Shown here: piece after piece, positions 1-8,710 of the stretch
Numbering within the stretch: position 1 is the stretch's first letter
How the letters are laid out: each line of letters begins with the position of its first letter
Assembly (NCBI RefSeq): GCF_000397205.1
Contig: NC_021237.1
Location: 6,579,001 to 6,643,000, forward strand
Length of the DNA stretch: 64,000 bases
From: Pseudomonas protegens CHA0
GTDB lineage: Bacteria; Pseudomonadota; Gammaproteobacteria; Pseudomonadales; Pseudomonadaceae
Direction of reading: 5' to 3'
Notes under the pieces: model-generated
The model's input: only the letters and a program-made list of their open reading frames with translations
Told to the model about the DNA's origin: nothing
Databases searched by the model: none
Translations under genes and position numbers: made by a program

Positions 1-551
1 ATCACCTTCACTTCTGCCGCCGATTTATACAGGCGCATGTCGTGCAGCAGATGATCCAGGGCAACGAATTCGTTCGGCGGCTGGGCGCCGAGGTGCGCTT
101 TAGAGCGGATCACGTTGATCCAGTCCATCAGGTGACGGTCGAATTCGGGGTTGCTGCCCATGGCCGAGTAAACCCGGTCGCGGCCTTCGATCAGGCCCGG
201 CAGGATGTCGTCGATATCGGTGATGGGAAATGCGTCATCGGCACCGTAGTCGCGAATCGCGCCCTCCTGGCCGGCCCGCAATCCGTCCCAGAGTTCGCGC
301 TCCGGGTTGCGCTCGCGACAGAACAGCACGTACTCGCCGTGCTCCCGGCCGGGGATCAGCACAATCACCGCCTGGGGCTCGGGAAACCCGCTGAGGTACT
401 GGAAATCGCTGTCCTGGCGGTAGACGTGCTCCACATCGCGATTGCGAATGGCCACGGCCGCCGCCGGCAGGATCGCGATGCTGTTGGGCTCCATCTGCGC
501 CATGAGCGCCTTGCGGCGACGGCTGTATTCCGCTTTCGGGATATGAATCAT
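1..551 (-). CDS. pepP: Xaa-Pro aminopeptidase PepP, N-terminal part (cut by window edge)
   Basis: Aminopeptidase P removes an N-terminal residue that precedes proline. The reading frame starts MIHIPKAEYSRRRKALMAQM and runs off the left edge, so only about 183 codons are visible. They cover the N-terminal creatinase-like domain; the metal-binding catalytic domain lies outside. The start is the ATG at 551–549. The gene lies 23 bp downstream of ygfB on the same strand, as in other gammaproteobacteria, where ubiH usually follows pepP. Identification rests on the N-terminal sequence and this context. Confidence 0.93.
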   Translation of the reverse strand, partial: MIHIPKAEYSRRRKALMAQMEPNSIAILPAAAVAIRNRDVEHVYRQDSDFQYLSGFPEPQAVIVLIPGREHGEYVLFCRERNPERELWDGLRAGQEGAIRDYGADDAFPITDIDDILPGLIEGRDRVYSAMGSNPEFDRHLMDWINVIRSKAHLGAQPPNEFVALDHLLHDMRLYKSAAEVKV

Positions 552-574
552 GGGCGGACGCAGTTCCCTGTCAG

Positions 575-1132
575 TCAGTGCAGAGAAGGCTTGGCAGCCG
601 GCGCAACAGTCTTGTTGGTCTCGGTGAATAGCAGCAGAGGCGCAACCCGCAGGTACTCCATCACTTCCATGTAGTCGCTTTCACCGTCATCGGATTCCTC
701 CAGCGCGTCCTGGACCTGAGCAATGGCTGCAAGGTCCTGCAACACTTCCGTGGCCTCGACGCTAAGGGCACTGCTGTCGCGGGAGTTGAGGCCGAAACCG
801 GCGAGGAAGCCCTGGCACCACTGGCCCAGGGCAGCGGCACGCTCGGCCAGGGGGGCGTCGTCGCTGGGCAGCAGCAGGACCACGGTCATGTCATCGCTGG
901 TGAGCTCGCCCTTGACCATCTCCTGCAGGCCGATCAAGGCGCTGCGCACGTTGTCTTGCGGCTCGCCTTCGAGCAGTTCGGCGGCGTCCACCAGCCAGCC
1001 GTCGACTTCGAAGCCGGCGCCGGCGCAGCTGCGACCCAGCAACAGGCCGTGCAGCTCGGCAGGAGAAACAGGATGACCGCTGCTGCTGAGCAGGGTGGCG
1101 AAGGCGTTGTACGGGGAATTCTGAATGGGCAT
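575..1132 (-). CDS. ygfB: YgfB / YecA family protein (UPF0149)
   Basis: A 185-residue cytosolic protein of the UPF0149 family. The N-terminus ([20 protein letters not shown]) and the helical body ([25 protein letters not shown]) match YgfB. From P. aeruginosa work, YgfB is linked to control of ampDh3 expression and beta-lactam resistance; that role is transferred by homology. The acidic segment near residues 140–155 ([18 protein letters not shown]) is typical. It probably shares a transcript with pepP, 23 bp downstream, and diverges from the zapB-like/zapA pair. Confidence 0.92.
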   Translation of the reverse strand: MPIQNSPYNAFATLLSSSGHPVSPAELHGLLLGRSCAGAGFEVDGWLVDAAELLEGEPQDNVRSALIGLQEMVKGELTSDDMTVVLLLPSDDAPLAERAAALGQWCQGFLAGFGLNSRDSSALSVEATEVLQDLAAIAQVQDALEESDDGESDYMEVMEYLRVAPLLLFTETNKTVAPAAKPSLH

Positions 1133-1367
1133 GGGCAGCTAGGCGCCAAGCGGCGCAATGTCTAGAATGAAGGCCTTGTATCGTAGGGCGTGTCATCATT
1201 CATTGCCAGCGCCGCGTTGTGCTTTGCGCCCCGTTACAGTGGCCCGCAGGGCCTCGGGCGACAGACAGATCGCCGACCGGACAACGCCAGATGCGCCACG
1301 ACTGCTCAGGCCATTGAGGCGCTGCCCAGCCAGTTGCCACTCATCAGACCAACTTCAGTGGGACACA

Positions 1368-1577
1368 ATGGAAGACACCGACCTGCACGCACTGATGGCC
1401 AGACTCGAACTGCTTATTACCCGGGTCGAGCAACTAAAGAGTCAAAACGCACTCTTATTAGCTCAGGAAAAGACCTGGCGCGAGGAACGCGCGCACCTCA
1501 TTGAAAAAAACGAAATCGCCCGGCGTAAGGTCGAATCGATGATTTCGCGCCTCAAGGCCCTGGAGCAAGACTCATGA
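1368..1577 (+). CDS. ZapB-like coiled-coil protein (TIGR02449 family)
   Basis: A 69-residue protein predicted to be almost entirely coiled coil, starting MEDTDLHALMARLELLI with regular Leu/Ile heptads. It matches the small TIGR02449 family found directly upstream of zapA in pseudomonads. The ATG at 1368 is chosen because the upstream extension of the frame is low-quality sequence. Its stop overlaps the zapA start (ATGA at 1574–1577), so the two are translationally coupled. A ZapB-like role in Z-ring assembly is inferred from context and structure. Confidence 0.85.
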   Translation: MEDTDLHALMARLELLITRVEQLKSQNALLLAQEKTWREERAHLIEKNEIARRKVESMISRLKALEQDS

Positions 1578-1897
1578 GTTCAAGCAATAGCGTTACCGTG
1601 CAGATCCTCGACAAAGAGTATTCGATCATCTGCCCCCAGGAAGAGCGCAGCAATCTGGTGAGCGCCGCCCGTTACCTGGACGGCAAGATGCGCGAGATCC
1701 GCAGCAGCGGCAAAGTCATCGGCGCCGATCGCATCGCGGTCATGGCCGCCCTGAACATCACCCACGACCTGCTGCACCGCCAGGAGCGTCCGGATGTGCA
1801 GGCCAGCGCCACCACCCGGGAACAGGTGAGGGATCTGCTGGAGCGTGTTGACCTGGTTCTGGCCACCGATTCGGACACAAGCAAAGCTGATTCCTGA
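1574..1897 (+). CDS. zapA: Cell division protein ZapA
   Basis: ZapA binds and bundles FtsZ filaments at midcell. The 107-residue protein starts MSSSNSVTVQILDKEYSIIC, the beta-hairpin of the ZapA fold, followed by the conserved YLDGKMREIRSSGKVIGADR helix and a C-terminal coiled coil. The ATG overlaps the preceding stop by 4 nt. 6S RNA follows directly, which is the conserved zapA–ssrS–ygfA arrangement of gammaproteobacteria. Confidence 0.95.
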   Translation: MSSSNSVTVQILDKEYSIICPQEERSNLVSAARYLDGKMREIRSSGKVIGADRIAVMAALNITHDLLHRQERPDVQASATTREQVRDLLERVDLVLATDSDTSKADS

Positions 1898-1909
1898 CAG
1901 CGGTTGCGG

Positions 1910-1915
1910 TATACT
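1910..1915 (+). promoter_or_regulatory. Probable -10 box of the 6S RNA promoter
   Basis: TATACT lies immediately downstream of the zapA stop and 6 nt before the likely 6S RNA 5' end near 1921. It is a good sigma-70 -10 element. I see no convincing -35 box at the expected distance. Confidence 0.5.
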
Positions 1916-1920
1916 CCCGC

Positions 1921-2099
1921 CACTCCCTGGGGTGCTTGCCAGTTGGCGATGTCCCTGAGCCGATTCGCACTACCCTGGAAGTTGCACGTTGGGCTGGTGT
2001 GCATGTCCGCTAGACGGAAAGCCTTAAAGCCTGCTGCATCTTCCGCCTTGAACTTTCGGGTTCAAGGGCTAAGTCGACAGCGGTTCGCCTGGGGAGCCT
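1921..2099 (+). ncRNA. ssrS: 6S RNA
   Basis: 6S RNA mimics an open promoter and sequesters the housekeeping sigma-70 holoenzyme in stationary phase. The segment has the family layout: complementary ends (CCTGGGGTGC near 1926 and GCCTGGGGAGCC near 2088), a central bubble flanked by GCCAGTTGGCGATGTCCC and GGGCTGGTGTGCATGTCCGC, and the terminal hairpin arm CCTTGAACTTTCGGGTTCAAGG. The sequence closely resembles the known Pseudomonas 6S RNA. It lies between zapA and ygfA as in related bacteria. The ends are estimated to within a few bases. Confidence 0.93.
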
Positions 2100-2189
2100 G
2101 AATTGTCAGCCAATGCCAGTTATCCATGCTGGCATTGGTTTTTCCGGGTAGGCTGTTCTGCCAAATCCGACCTTCTCATAGCCTCTTTC

Positions 2190-2795
2190 ATGACCGAACC
2201 TGCGCCGCTTTCCCGCCCGCAACTTCGCCGCATGCTGCGCAAGGCCCGTCGCGCCCTGAGCCCTGCCGAGCAACGCCAGGCAGCCCTTGGCCTGTACCGC
2301 CAACTGGCTCAGGACCCGGTGTTTCGTCGGGCACGGCACCTGTCCCTGTATCTGCCCACCGACGGTGAAATCGACCCGCGCCTGCTGCTGCGTGCCGCCC
2401 AGCGCCGGGGCAAGGCCACCTACCTGCCGGTGCTCAGCGCCTGGCCCCGGACCAAGATGGTTTTCCAGCGGGTCCTCCCGGGAGAAACGCTGCGGCCCAA
2501 TCGTTTTCGCATTCTCGAGCCCCGGGTCAATTGCGCGCGGCAACGCAAGGTCTGGGCCCTGGACCTGGTGCTGCTGCCCCTGGTTGGCTTTGATGAAGAA
2601 GGTGGACGCCTGGGGATGGGTGGCGGCTTTTATGACCGCAGCCTGGCCTACCTTGCGCGGCGCCAGAACTGGCGCAAGCCGAAGCTGCTGGGGCTGGCCC
2701 ATGAATGTCAGAAAGTCGGAAAGCTGGACCAGGCCAGTTGGGATGTACCCTTGCACGGTACGGTGACGGACCGGGGGTGGTACTTCGCTCGATAG
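2190..2795 (+). CDS. ygfA: 5-formyltetrahydrofolate cyclo-ligase
   Basis: Converts 5-formyl-tetrahydrofolate to 5,10-methenyl-tetrahydrofolate using ATP, recycling a folate storage form. The 201-residue protein has the family signature: N-terminal RPQLRRMLRKARRAL, the LYLPTDGEID strand, and the glycine-rich RLGMGGGFYDRSL motif near residue 145. I chose the ATG at 2190 because homologues begin at this point; the open frame extends upstream to 2103 into 6S RNA. No good ribosome-binding site is visible. In E. coli ygfA follows 6S RNA and may be co-transcribed with it. Confidence 0.93.
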   Translation: MTEPAPLSRPQLRRMLRKARRALSPAEQRQAALGLYRQLAQDPVFRRARHLSLYLPTDGEIDPRLLLRAAQRRGKATYLPVLSAWPRTKMVFQRVLPGETLRPNRFRILEPRVNCARQRKVWALDLVLLPLVGFDEEGGRLGMGGGFYDRSLAYLARRQNWRKPKLLGLAHECQKVGKLDQASWDVPLHGTVTDRGWYFAR

Positions 2796-2819
2796 GTGCC
2801 GCGTTCGATCAGCGGCACC
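2795..2819 (+). terminator. Hairpin after ygfA, possible terminator
   Basis: GGTGCCGC and GCGGCACC form a perfect 8-bp stem with a 9-nt loop just after the ygfA stop. There is no T-run, so intrinsic termination is doubtful. It may simply stabilise mRNA 3' ends between two convergent genes. Confidence 0.4.
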
Positions 2820-2828
2820 CGAGCTGGT

Positions 2829-2978
2829 TCAGCGCTTGAAAGGCTGCGGCTGCTGTTGTGCGATTTCGATGGGGGCATCGGTCTTGCTGGCCCATAAGCT
2901 CTGCGCATAACCGGTGGTCACAACGCCCAAACCGAACAAAATAACCAAAATCCATAGTAAATCCGGTTGGCGTTTCAT
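2829..2978 (-). CDS. Small single-pass membrane protein
   Basis: A 49-residue protein beginning MKRQPDLLWILVILFGLGVV, with one hydrophobic segment at about residues 8–28 and a polar Gln/Pro-rich tail. The ATG at 2978 is supported by a purine-rich GGGGGG stretch about 6 nt upstream. I recognise no named family; small proteins like this occur at this locus in other fluorescent pseudomonads. Function unknown. It is convergent with ygfA. Confidence 0.7.
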   Translation of the reverse strand: MKRQPDLLWILVILFGLGVVTTGYAQSLWASKTDAPIEIAQQQPQPFKR

Positions 2979-3174
2979 CGATTGCCCCCCCTCAGGCAAA
3001 TCACACACGCTCCAGGCATGGTTTCCATAACAGGCCATGCAGCAGCGTCAAGCTTAAAATCCCGGCATTCTGCGATAACGTGAACCGACACGCAAATGCT
3101 GACGTCAACCGACCGTCGGTTTGTCATAAAATTGCCCGACAACCTGCCCAATCACCCTTTGGAGGGTAAGAAAG

Positions 3175-3624
3175 ATGGCCTATTGGCTGATGAAATCCGA
3201 GCCCGACGAACTCTCGATCCAGGGTTTGCAGCAACTCGGCCAAGCCCGTTGGGACGGGGTGCGCAATTACCAGGCGCGCAACTTCCTGCGCGCCATGGCG
3301 GTAGGCGACGAGTTCTTCTTCTACCACTCCAGCTGCCCGGAACCGGGTATCGCCGGCATCGGCCGGATCATCAAGGCCGCCTACCCGGACCCCACCGCCC
3401 TGGAGCCGGACAGCGTCTACTTCGACCCCAAATCCAGTGCCGAAAAGAATGCCTGGAGCGCCATCGACGTGGCCCATGTGGAAACCTTCACCAAGGTGCT
3501 GCGCCTGGATTACCTCAAGCAGCAGGCAGCTCTCGCCGAAATGCCTCTGGTGCACAAAGGCAGCCGCCTGTCGGTCATGCCGGTCACCGCCGAACAATGG
3601 GCTGCCGTACTCGCCCTGCGCTGA
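3175..3624 (+). CDS. EVE-domain protein
   Basis: A 149-residue single-domain protein of the EVE family, related to PUA and YTH folds that bind modified bases in RNA or DNA. The start MAYWLMKSEPDELSIQGL and the segments RWDGVRNYQARNFLRAM, VGDEFFFYHSS and GIAGIGRIIKAAYPD are characteristic. A strong GGAGGG ribosome-binding site precedes the ATG at 3175. Solo EVE proteins are common in gammaproteobacteria near ygfA and their substrate is not settled. Confidence 0.92.
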   Translation: MAYWLMKSEPDELSIQGLQQLGQARWDGVRNYQARNFLRAMAVGDEFFFYHSSCPEPGIAGIGRIIKAAYPDPTALEPDSVYFDPKSSAEKNAWSAIDVAHVETFTKVLRLDYLKQQAALAEMPLVHKGSRLSVMPVTAEQWAAVLALR

Positions 3625-3812
3625 CCACCCCGCCCCCCTGGCGCCGGGAGTCGGATCTGTCCACGGCGCCGGCCCGAACGTTTTTTTGCCCCGATCATCA
3701 TGCAGCCTGCAAACAATAGGTTTAGGCTTGGCCCTTTCATTTGACGGGCATCAAGCCGTAGAAAGCCTTGAGCCGTCAGACTTGGACGCTATTGCCGCAG
3801 GACGCAGAACAC

Positions 3813-4778
3813 ATGTCGACGAACCACCGTTCCTCCCGCCTTTTTGCTGTTTCCCTGTTGATTCTGTTACTCGCCGCCGGTGCTTTCGGCTACTGGAAAT
3901 CCCTCCAGGATCGCCTGCCCGAAGGCCTGAGCATGGGCAACGGCCGGCTCGAAGCCACCGAAGTGCAGATCGCCAGCAAGATTCCCGGGCGCCTGGCGGA
4001 AGTGCGGGTCAACGAAGGCGACAAGGTGCTTCAAGGCCAGTTGCTGGCACGCATGGACACCCGCACCCTGGAAGCCCAGCGCAATCAGGCCGAGGCCGAA
4101 GTGCTGCGCGCCCGAGAGAACCTGTCTGCGGCCGAAGCCAATGTGCAGTTGCGCCAGAGCGAACTGCTGCTGGCCAATCAGGAACTCAGGCGCTCTCAGG
4201 AGCTGTTCAAGCGCGGCTTCGCCAGCCAGCAGATCATCGACCAGCAGCAGGCCCGCCTGAACACCGGCAACGCAGCAGTCCTGGCGGCCCAGGCCCAGGT
4301 CGCAGCGGTGAAGGCCGCCATCGGCGCCGCCCAGGCCCAGGTTGCCCAGCTCACCAGCGAAATCGACGACAGCAGCCTGCGGGCGCCCATCGACGGCATC
4401 ATCCAGCTGCGCCTGGCCGAACCCGGCGAAGTGCTGGGCGCCGGCGGCCGTGTGCTGCTGCTGATCGACCCCAATGACCAGTACATGAACCTCTACCTGC
4501 CGGCTTCGGTCACCGGCCGCCTGACCGTTGGCGACGAGTCGCGGATCCTCCTCGACGCCCTGCCCAACCAGCCCCTGCCGGCGAAGATCAGCTTCGTCGC
4601 GGCCAAGTCCCAATTCACCCCCAAAGAGGTGGAAACCCGGGACGAGCGCCAGAAGCTGGTGTTCCGGGTCAAGGTGCGCCTGACTCAACCCGCCGCCGTG
4701 CCCCAGGCCAAACCGGGCATGCCCGGCGCCGGTTATGTGCGCACCGCCCCCGTGGACTGGCCGGCCAACCTGCAATGA
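3813..4778 (+). CDS. HlyD-family periplasmic adaptor (YhiI-like)
   Basis: Membrane-fusion protein of an ABC exporter. The 321-residue protein has an N-terminal signal anchor (LFAVSLLILLLAAGAFGYW), a biotinyl-lipoyl half motif near residue 45 (EATEVQIASKIPGRLAEVRV), a long alpha-helical hairpin rich in Ala/Gln/Glu, and the second lipoyl half DSSLRAPIDGIIQLRLAEPG. I prefer the ATG at 3813, preceded by an AGGA, to a TTG at 3768. Its stop overlaps the start of the ATPase gene (ATGA), so the two are coupled. The exported substrate is unknown. Confidence 0.9.
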   Translation: MSTNHRSSRLFAVSLLILLLAAGAFGYWKSLQDRLPEGLSMGNGRLEATEVQIASKIPGRLAEVRVNEGDKVLQGQLLARMDTRTLEAQRNQAEAEVLRARENLSAAEANVQLRQSELLLANQELRRSQELFKRGFASQQIIDQQQARLNTGNAAVLAAQAQVAAVKAAIGAAQAQVAQLTSEIDDSSLRAPIDGIIQLRLAEPGEVLGAGGRVLLLIDPNDQYMNLYLPASVTGRLTVGDESRILLDALPNQPLPAKISFVAAKSQFTPKEVETRDERQKLVFRVKVRLTQPAAVPQAKPGMPGAGYVRTAPVDWPANLQ

Positions 4779-7501
4779 GCGCCCTGGCGCTGCAAGCGAA
4801 CGGCATCAGCCATCGCTATGGTTCACAGCAGGCCCTGAGCGACATCAGCTTCAACCTGCCAGCGGGCACCCGCTGCGGCTTGATCGGCCCGGACGGTGCC
4901 GGCAAGTCGAGCCTTCTGGGGCTGATCGCCGGGGTCAAGAAACTTCAGCAGGGCGAGCTCGACGTGCTCGGCGGACCGATCTCGCAACGGCGCCACCGCA
5001 GCAGCCTCTATCCGCGCATCGCCTTCATGCCCCAGGGCCTGGGGGGCAACCTGTATCCCGAGCTGTCCATCAGCGAGAACATCCGCTTCTTCGCCACCCT
5101 GTTCGGCCTGCCCAAGGATGAATGCGAACAGCGCATGCACAGCCTGTTGCTGGCCACCGACCTGCTGCGCTTCGCCGAACGCCCGGCGGGCAAGCTGTCC
5201 GGCGGGATGAAGCAGAAGCTTGGCCTGTGCTGTGCGCTGATCCACGAACCGGACCTGCTGATCCTCGACGAGCCCACCACCGGGGTCGACCCCCTATCGC
5301 GCCGGCGTTTCTGGGAATTGGTCGAAGACGTACGCCGGCAACGCCCGCAACTGACCCTGCTGGTGGCAACCGCCTACATGGAGGAGGCCGAACAGTTCGA
5401 GCACTGCCTGATGCTCGACCAGGGCAAGTTGATCGCCCAGGGCCTGAGCCAGGAGCTGGCGCAGATCACCGCCAGCGGCAAGCTGGACGACGCCTTCACC
5501 CATTTCCAGGGCGACAGCGGTCATGACAACCAGCCCCTGGTGATTCCGCCGCGTTCCGGCGACAACCAGGACATCGCCATCGAGGCCCATGAGCTGACCC
5601 TGCGCTTCGGCGACTTCACCGCGGTCAACAAGGTCAGCTTCGCCATCGGCCGCGGGGAGATCTTCGGTTTCCTCGGTTCCAACGGCTGCGGCAAGACCAC
5701 CACCATGAAGGTCCTCACCGGGCTGATGCCCGCCAGCGAGGGCAGCGCCAAGCTGTTGGGCAACCCGGTGGACGCCAAGGACCTGGCCACCCGCAAGCGG
5801 GTCGGTTTCATGTCCCAGAGCTTTTCCCTGTATGGCGAGCTCAGCGTGCGCCAGAACCTGGAACTGCACGCCCGCCTGTTCGACCTGCCGAAAGCCGAAA
5901 GCGGCCCGCGCATCGAGGAACTGATCCAGCGCTTCGACCTCGGGGCGATTGCCGAGCAGCAGTCCGGCGCCTTGCCTCTGGGCCTGCGCCAGCGCCTGTC
6001 GCTGGCAGTGGCAGTGCTGCACCGCCCGGAAGTGCTGATCCTCGACGAGCCCACTTCCGGGGTCGACCCGGCGGCCCGAGACGACTTCTGGCGCCTACTG
6101 ATCGAGCTGTCCCGGGAACAGGGAGTGACCATCTTCCTGTCCACCCACTTCATGAACGAGGCCCAGCGCTGCGACCGCATTTCGCTGATGCACGCCGGCA
6201 AGGTGCTGGCCTGCGACACCCCGGCGGCGCTGCAGCAACAGTTTGCCGGCGACACCCTGGAGGCCGCCTTCGTCCGCTGCCTGGAAGAGGCCCAGGGCAC
6301 GCCGGACACACCTGCGCCATCACCGGAGGCGGCTACCCCCACCGCTGCCGGCACCCTAGCCGCCCCGCGTTCGGGCCTGAGCCTGGCGCGCCTGCTGGCG
6401 GTGGCCAGCCGCGAGGGCAAGGAACTGCTGCGGGACAAAGTGCGCCTGGGCTTCGCCCTGCTGGGGGCGATCTTCATGATGGTGATCTTCGGCTATGGCA
6501 TTTCCCTGGACGTGGAGAAACTGGCCTTCGCCGTCTACGACCAGGATCAGACGCCACAGAGCCGTACCTACCTGGAAGCCTTCCGCAGCTCACGCTACTT
6601 CGAGGAGAAACCGACCATCCGCAGCTCCGCCGAACTGCATCGGCGCCTGCAACGCTCGGAGATCAAGCTGGCACTGGAGATTCCTCCCGGCTTTGGCCGT
6701 GACCTCTATGCCGGACGCCAGCCCGCGGTGGCGGCCTGGCTGGATGGCGGCATGCCGTTTCGTGCGGAAACCAGCCGCAACTATGTCGAGGCCGTGCACC
6801 AGGCCAACCTCGAGCTGCTGGCGGAACAAAGCAGCCCGGCCCTCAGCACCAGGCCGGCGGCCAAGCTGGAAACGCGCTTTCGCTACAACCAGGACGTGGT
6901 CAGCGTGAATGCCATCGGCCCCGGGGTCATGGCGCTGATCCTGGCGTTCATTCCGGCGATGCTCACGGCCCTGGGCATCGTCCGCGAAAAGGAGCTGGGC
7001 TCGATCACCAACTTCTACGCCACGCCCCTGACCCGCCTGGAGTTCCTCCTTGGCAAACAGGCGCCCTACCTGGCCGTCAGTCTGATCAACCTGGCCCTGC
7101 TGGTGGCCATGAACCGCTGGCTGTTCGGCGTGCCCTTCAAGGGCAGCGGCCTGACCCTCGCCCTGGGCGGCGTGCTCTATGTGCTGGCCACCACCAGCAT
7201 GGGGCTGCTGATCTCGGCATTCACCCGCACTCAGATCGCAGCGATTCTGGGCACCATGATCATCACCAGCCTGCCCACCATCCAGTTTTCCGGGCTGATC
7301 GTGCCGCGCTCGTCCCTGGAAGGCTCGGCGGCGGTCATGGGCCAGCTGTTTCCCGCCGGTTACTTCCTCGACATCGCCGTCGGCACCTTCACCAAGGCCC
7401 TGGACCTGCGCGAACTCTGGCCCCAGTGCCTGGCCCTGGTGGGCTTTTTCCTTGGTTTCACCGGGCTCAGCCTGGTCATGCTGAAAAAGCAGGAGGTCTG
7501 A
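4775..7501 (+). CDS. ABC exporter with two ATPase domains fused to an ABC-2 permease (RbbA-like)
   Basis: A 908-residue fusion. The first nucleotide-binding domain has Walker A GPDGAGKSS (38–46), signature LSGGMKQ (141–147) and Walker B LLILDEP (161–167). The second has Walker A GSNGCGKTT (301–309) and Walker B LILDEPTSG, but its signature is the degenerate LPLGLRQRL (about 400–408), as in RbbA. From about residue 545 an ABC-2 permease domain follows, with a large extracytoplasmic loop and five to six membrane segments. It resembles E. coli RbbA/YhiH, which lies in the same yhiI–rbbA–yhhJ order. A drug or lipid export role is inferred. Confidence 0.9.
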   Translation: MSALALQANGISHRYGSQQALSDISFNLPAGTRCGLIGPDGAGKSSLLGLIAGVKKLQQGELDVLGGPISQRRHRSSLYPRIAFMPQGLGGNLYPELSISENIRFFATLFGLPKDECEQRMHSLLLATDLLRFAERPAGKLSGGMKQKLGLCCALIHEPDLLILDEPTTGVDPLSRRRFWELVEDVRRQRPQLTLLVATAYMEEAEQFEHCLMLDQGKLIAQGLSQELAQITASGKLDDAFTHFQGDSGHDNQPLVIPPRSGDNQDIAIEAHELTLRFGDFTAVNKVSFAIGRGEIFGFLGSNGCGKTTTMKVLTGLMPASEGSAKLLGNPVDAKDLATRKRVGFMSQSFSLYGELSVRQNLELHARLFDLPKAESGPRIEELIQRFDLGAIAEQQSGALPLGLRQRLSLAVAVLHRPEVLILDEPTSGVDPAARDDFWRLLIELSREQGVTIFLSTHFMNEAQRCDRISLMHAGKVLACDTPAALQQQFAGDTLEAAFVRCLEEAQGTPDTPAPSPEAATPTAAGTLAAPRSGLSLARLLAVASREGKELLRDKVRLGFALLGAIFMMVIFGYGISLDVEKLAFAVYDQDQTPQSRTYLEAFRSSRYFEEKPTIRSSAELHRRLQRSEIKLALEIPPGFGRDLYAGRQPAVAAWLDGGMPFRAETSRNYVEAVHQANLELLAEQSSPALSTRPAAKLETRFRYNQDVVSVNAIGPGVMALILAFIPAMLTALGIVREKELGSITNFYATPLTRLEFLLGKQAPYLAVSLINLALLVAMNRWLFGVPFKGSGLTLALGGVLYVLATTSMGLLISAFTRTQIAAILGTMIITSLPTIQFSGLIVPRSSLEGSAAVMGQLFPAGYFLDIAVGTFTKALDLRELWPQCLALVGFFLGFTGLSLVMLKKQEV

Positions 7502-8619
7502 TGAATCGTCTCGCCCATATCCTGCGCCTGGGCTTGAAGGAGCTCACCAGCCTGCGCCACGACAGCGTGCTGCTGCTGTTCTTGATGTATGCCTTCACCG
7601 TGGCCATCTACCTGCCCGCCGCCGGCTCGGTGATCGGCGTGCACAACGCCAGCGTGGCCCTGGTGGACGAAGATCACAGCGCCCTCTCCCGGCAACTGGC
7701 CGAAGCGCTGCAACCCCCCGAGTTCCAGGCTCCGGTGCCGCTGCCCTATGACCAGCTGGACTCGGTGATGGACAGCGGCCAGTACACCTTTGTGATCAAT
7801 GTCCCGGCCAACTTCCAGAGCGACTTGCTGGCCGGGCGCCAGCCTGCGGTACAGGTCAACGTCGATGCCACCGCCATGAGCCAGGCCTTCATGGGCGCCG
7901 GCTACATCGGCCGGATCTTCCAGCGCGAGCTGCTCACCTACGCCAACCAGGCGGACGCCACCAGCAAGGCCCCGGCACTGCTGACCACCCGCGCCCTGTT
8001 CAATACCAACCTGGAGGGCGGCTGGTTCCTGGCGGTGATCCAGATCGTCAACAACATCACCATCCTGGCCATCGTGCTCACCGGCACCGCGCTGCTGCGC
8101 GAACGCGAGCACGGCACTCTCGATCACCTGCTGGTGCTGCCGCTGACAGCGCTGGAGATCATGCTGGCCAAGGTCTGGAGCAACATGCTGGTGGTGGTGC
8201 TGTGCACCTGGGTATCGCTGGAGGTGATAGTCAAGGGTGTGCTGGGGGTGCCGCTGGCGGGGTCCATGGCGCTGTTCCTGATGGTTACTGCGCTCTATCT
8301 GTTCGCCAGTACCGCCCTGGGGATCTTCCTCGCCACCCTGGCCCGCTCGACCCCGCAGTTCGGCCTGCTGGCGATTCCGGTGATCATCCCGATGCTGCTG
8401 CTGTCCGGCGGCAGTACGCCGCTGGACAGCATGCCGCAGTGGCTGCAGTGGGTGATGCAGGGTTCGCCGTCGACGCACTTCGTCAGCCTCAGCGCGGCGA
8501 TCCTGTTCCGCGATGCGGGAGTCAGTGTGGTCTGGCCCGACCTGCTGGCCCTGGCGACCATCGGCCTGGTGTTCTTCGCCATCGCCCTGGCGCGCTTTCG
8601 CAAGAGCCTGGCTTCATGA
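7501..8619 (+). CDS. ABC-2 type permease (YhhJ-like)
   Basis: A 372-residue membrane subunit that completes the exporter. One N-terminal membrane segment (about residues 20–45) and a large periplasmic region precede a C-terminal bundle of about five helices; the motif LLREREHGTLDHLLVLPLTALE is typical of ABC2_membrane_3 proteins. The ATG at 7501 overlaps the TGA of the fusion ATPase. With the permease domain of the preceding gene it would form the heterodimeric channel. Confidence 0.9.
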   Translation: MNRLAHILRLGLKELTSLRHDSVLLLFLMYAFTVAIYLPAAGSVIGVHNASVALVDEDHSALSRQLAEALQPPEFQAPVPLPYDQLDSVMDSGQYTFVINVPANFQSDLLAGRQPAVQVNVDATAMSQAFMGAGYIGRIFQRELLTYANQADATSKAPALLTTRALFNTNLEGGWFLAVIQIVNNITILAIVLTGTALLREREHGTLDHLLVLPLTALEIMLAKVWSNMLVVVLCTWVSLEVIVKGVLGVPLAGSMALFLMVTALYLFASTALGIFLATLARSTPQFGLLAIPVIIPMLLLSGGSTPLDSMPQWLQWVMQGSPSTHFVSLSAAILFRDAGVSVVWPDLLALATIGLVFFAIALARFRKSLAS

Positions 8620-8628
8620 CCCACACCA

Positions 8629-8692
8629 CGTAGGAGCCGGTTTGCCGGCGAAGGGCCGCAGGGACGCCTTCGCTGGCAAGCCAGCTCCTACG
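8629..8692. repeat. REP-type inverted repeat
   Basis: CGTAGGAGCCGGTTTGCCGG and its near-complement CTGGCAAGCCAGCTCCTACG face each other around a short GC-rich centre. This is the REP family common between genes of fluorescent pseudomonads. It lies between the convergent exporter operon and the FliL-like gene and may act as a transcript 3' stabiliser or terminator. Confidence 0.85.
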
Positions 8693-8710
8693 CCTGTAGC
8701 GGGGGCAGGC

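Noticed and set aside
3640..3690. Terminator-like GGCGCCG/CGGCGCC repeat before a T-run after the EVE gene
   Set aside because: The arms are separated by about 20 nt and the T-run is offset from the stem, so intrinsic termination is doubtful.
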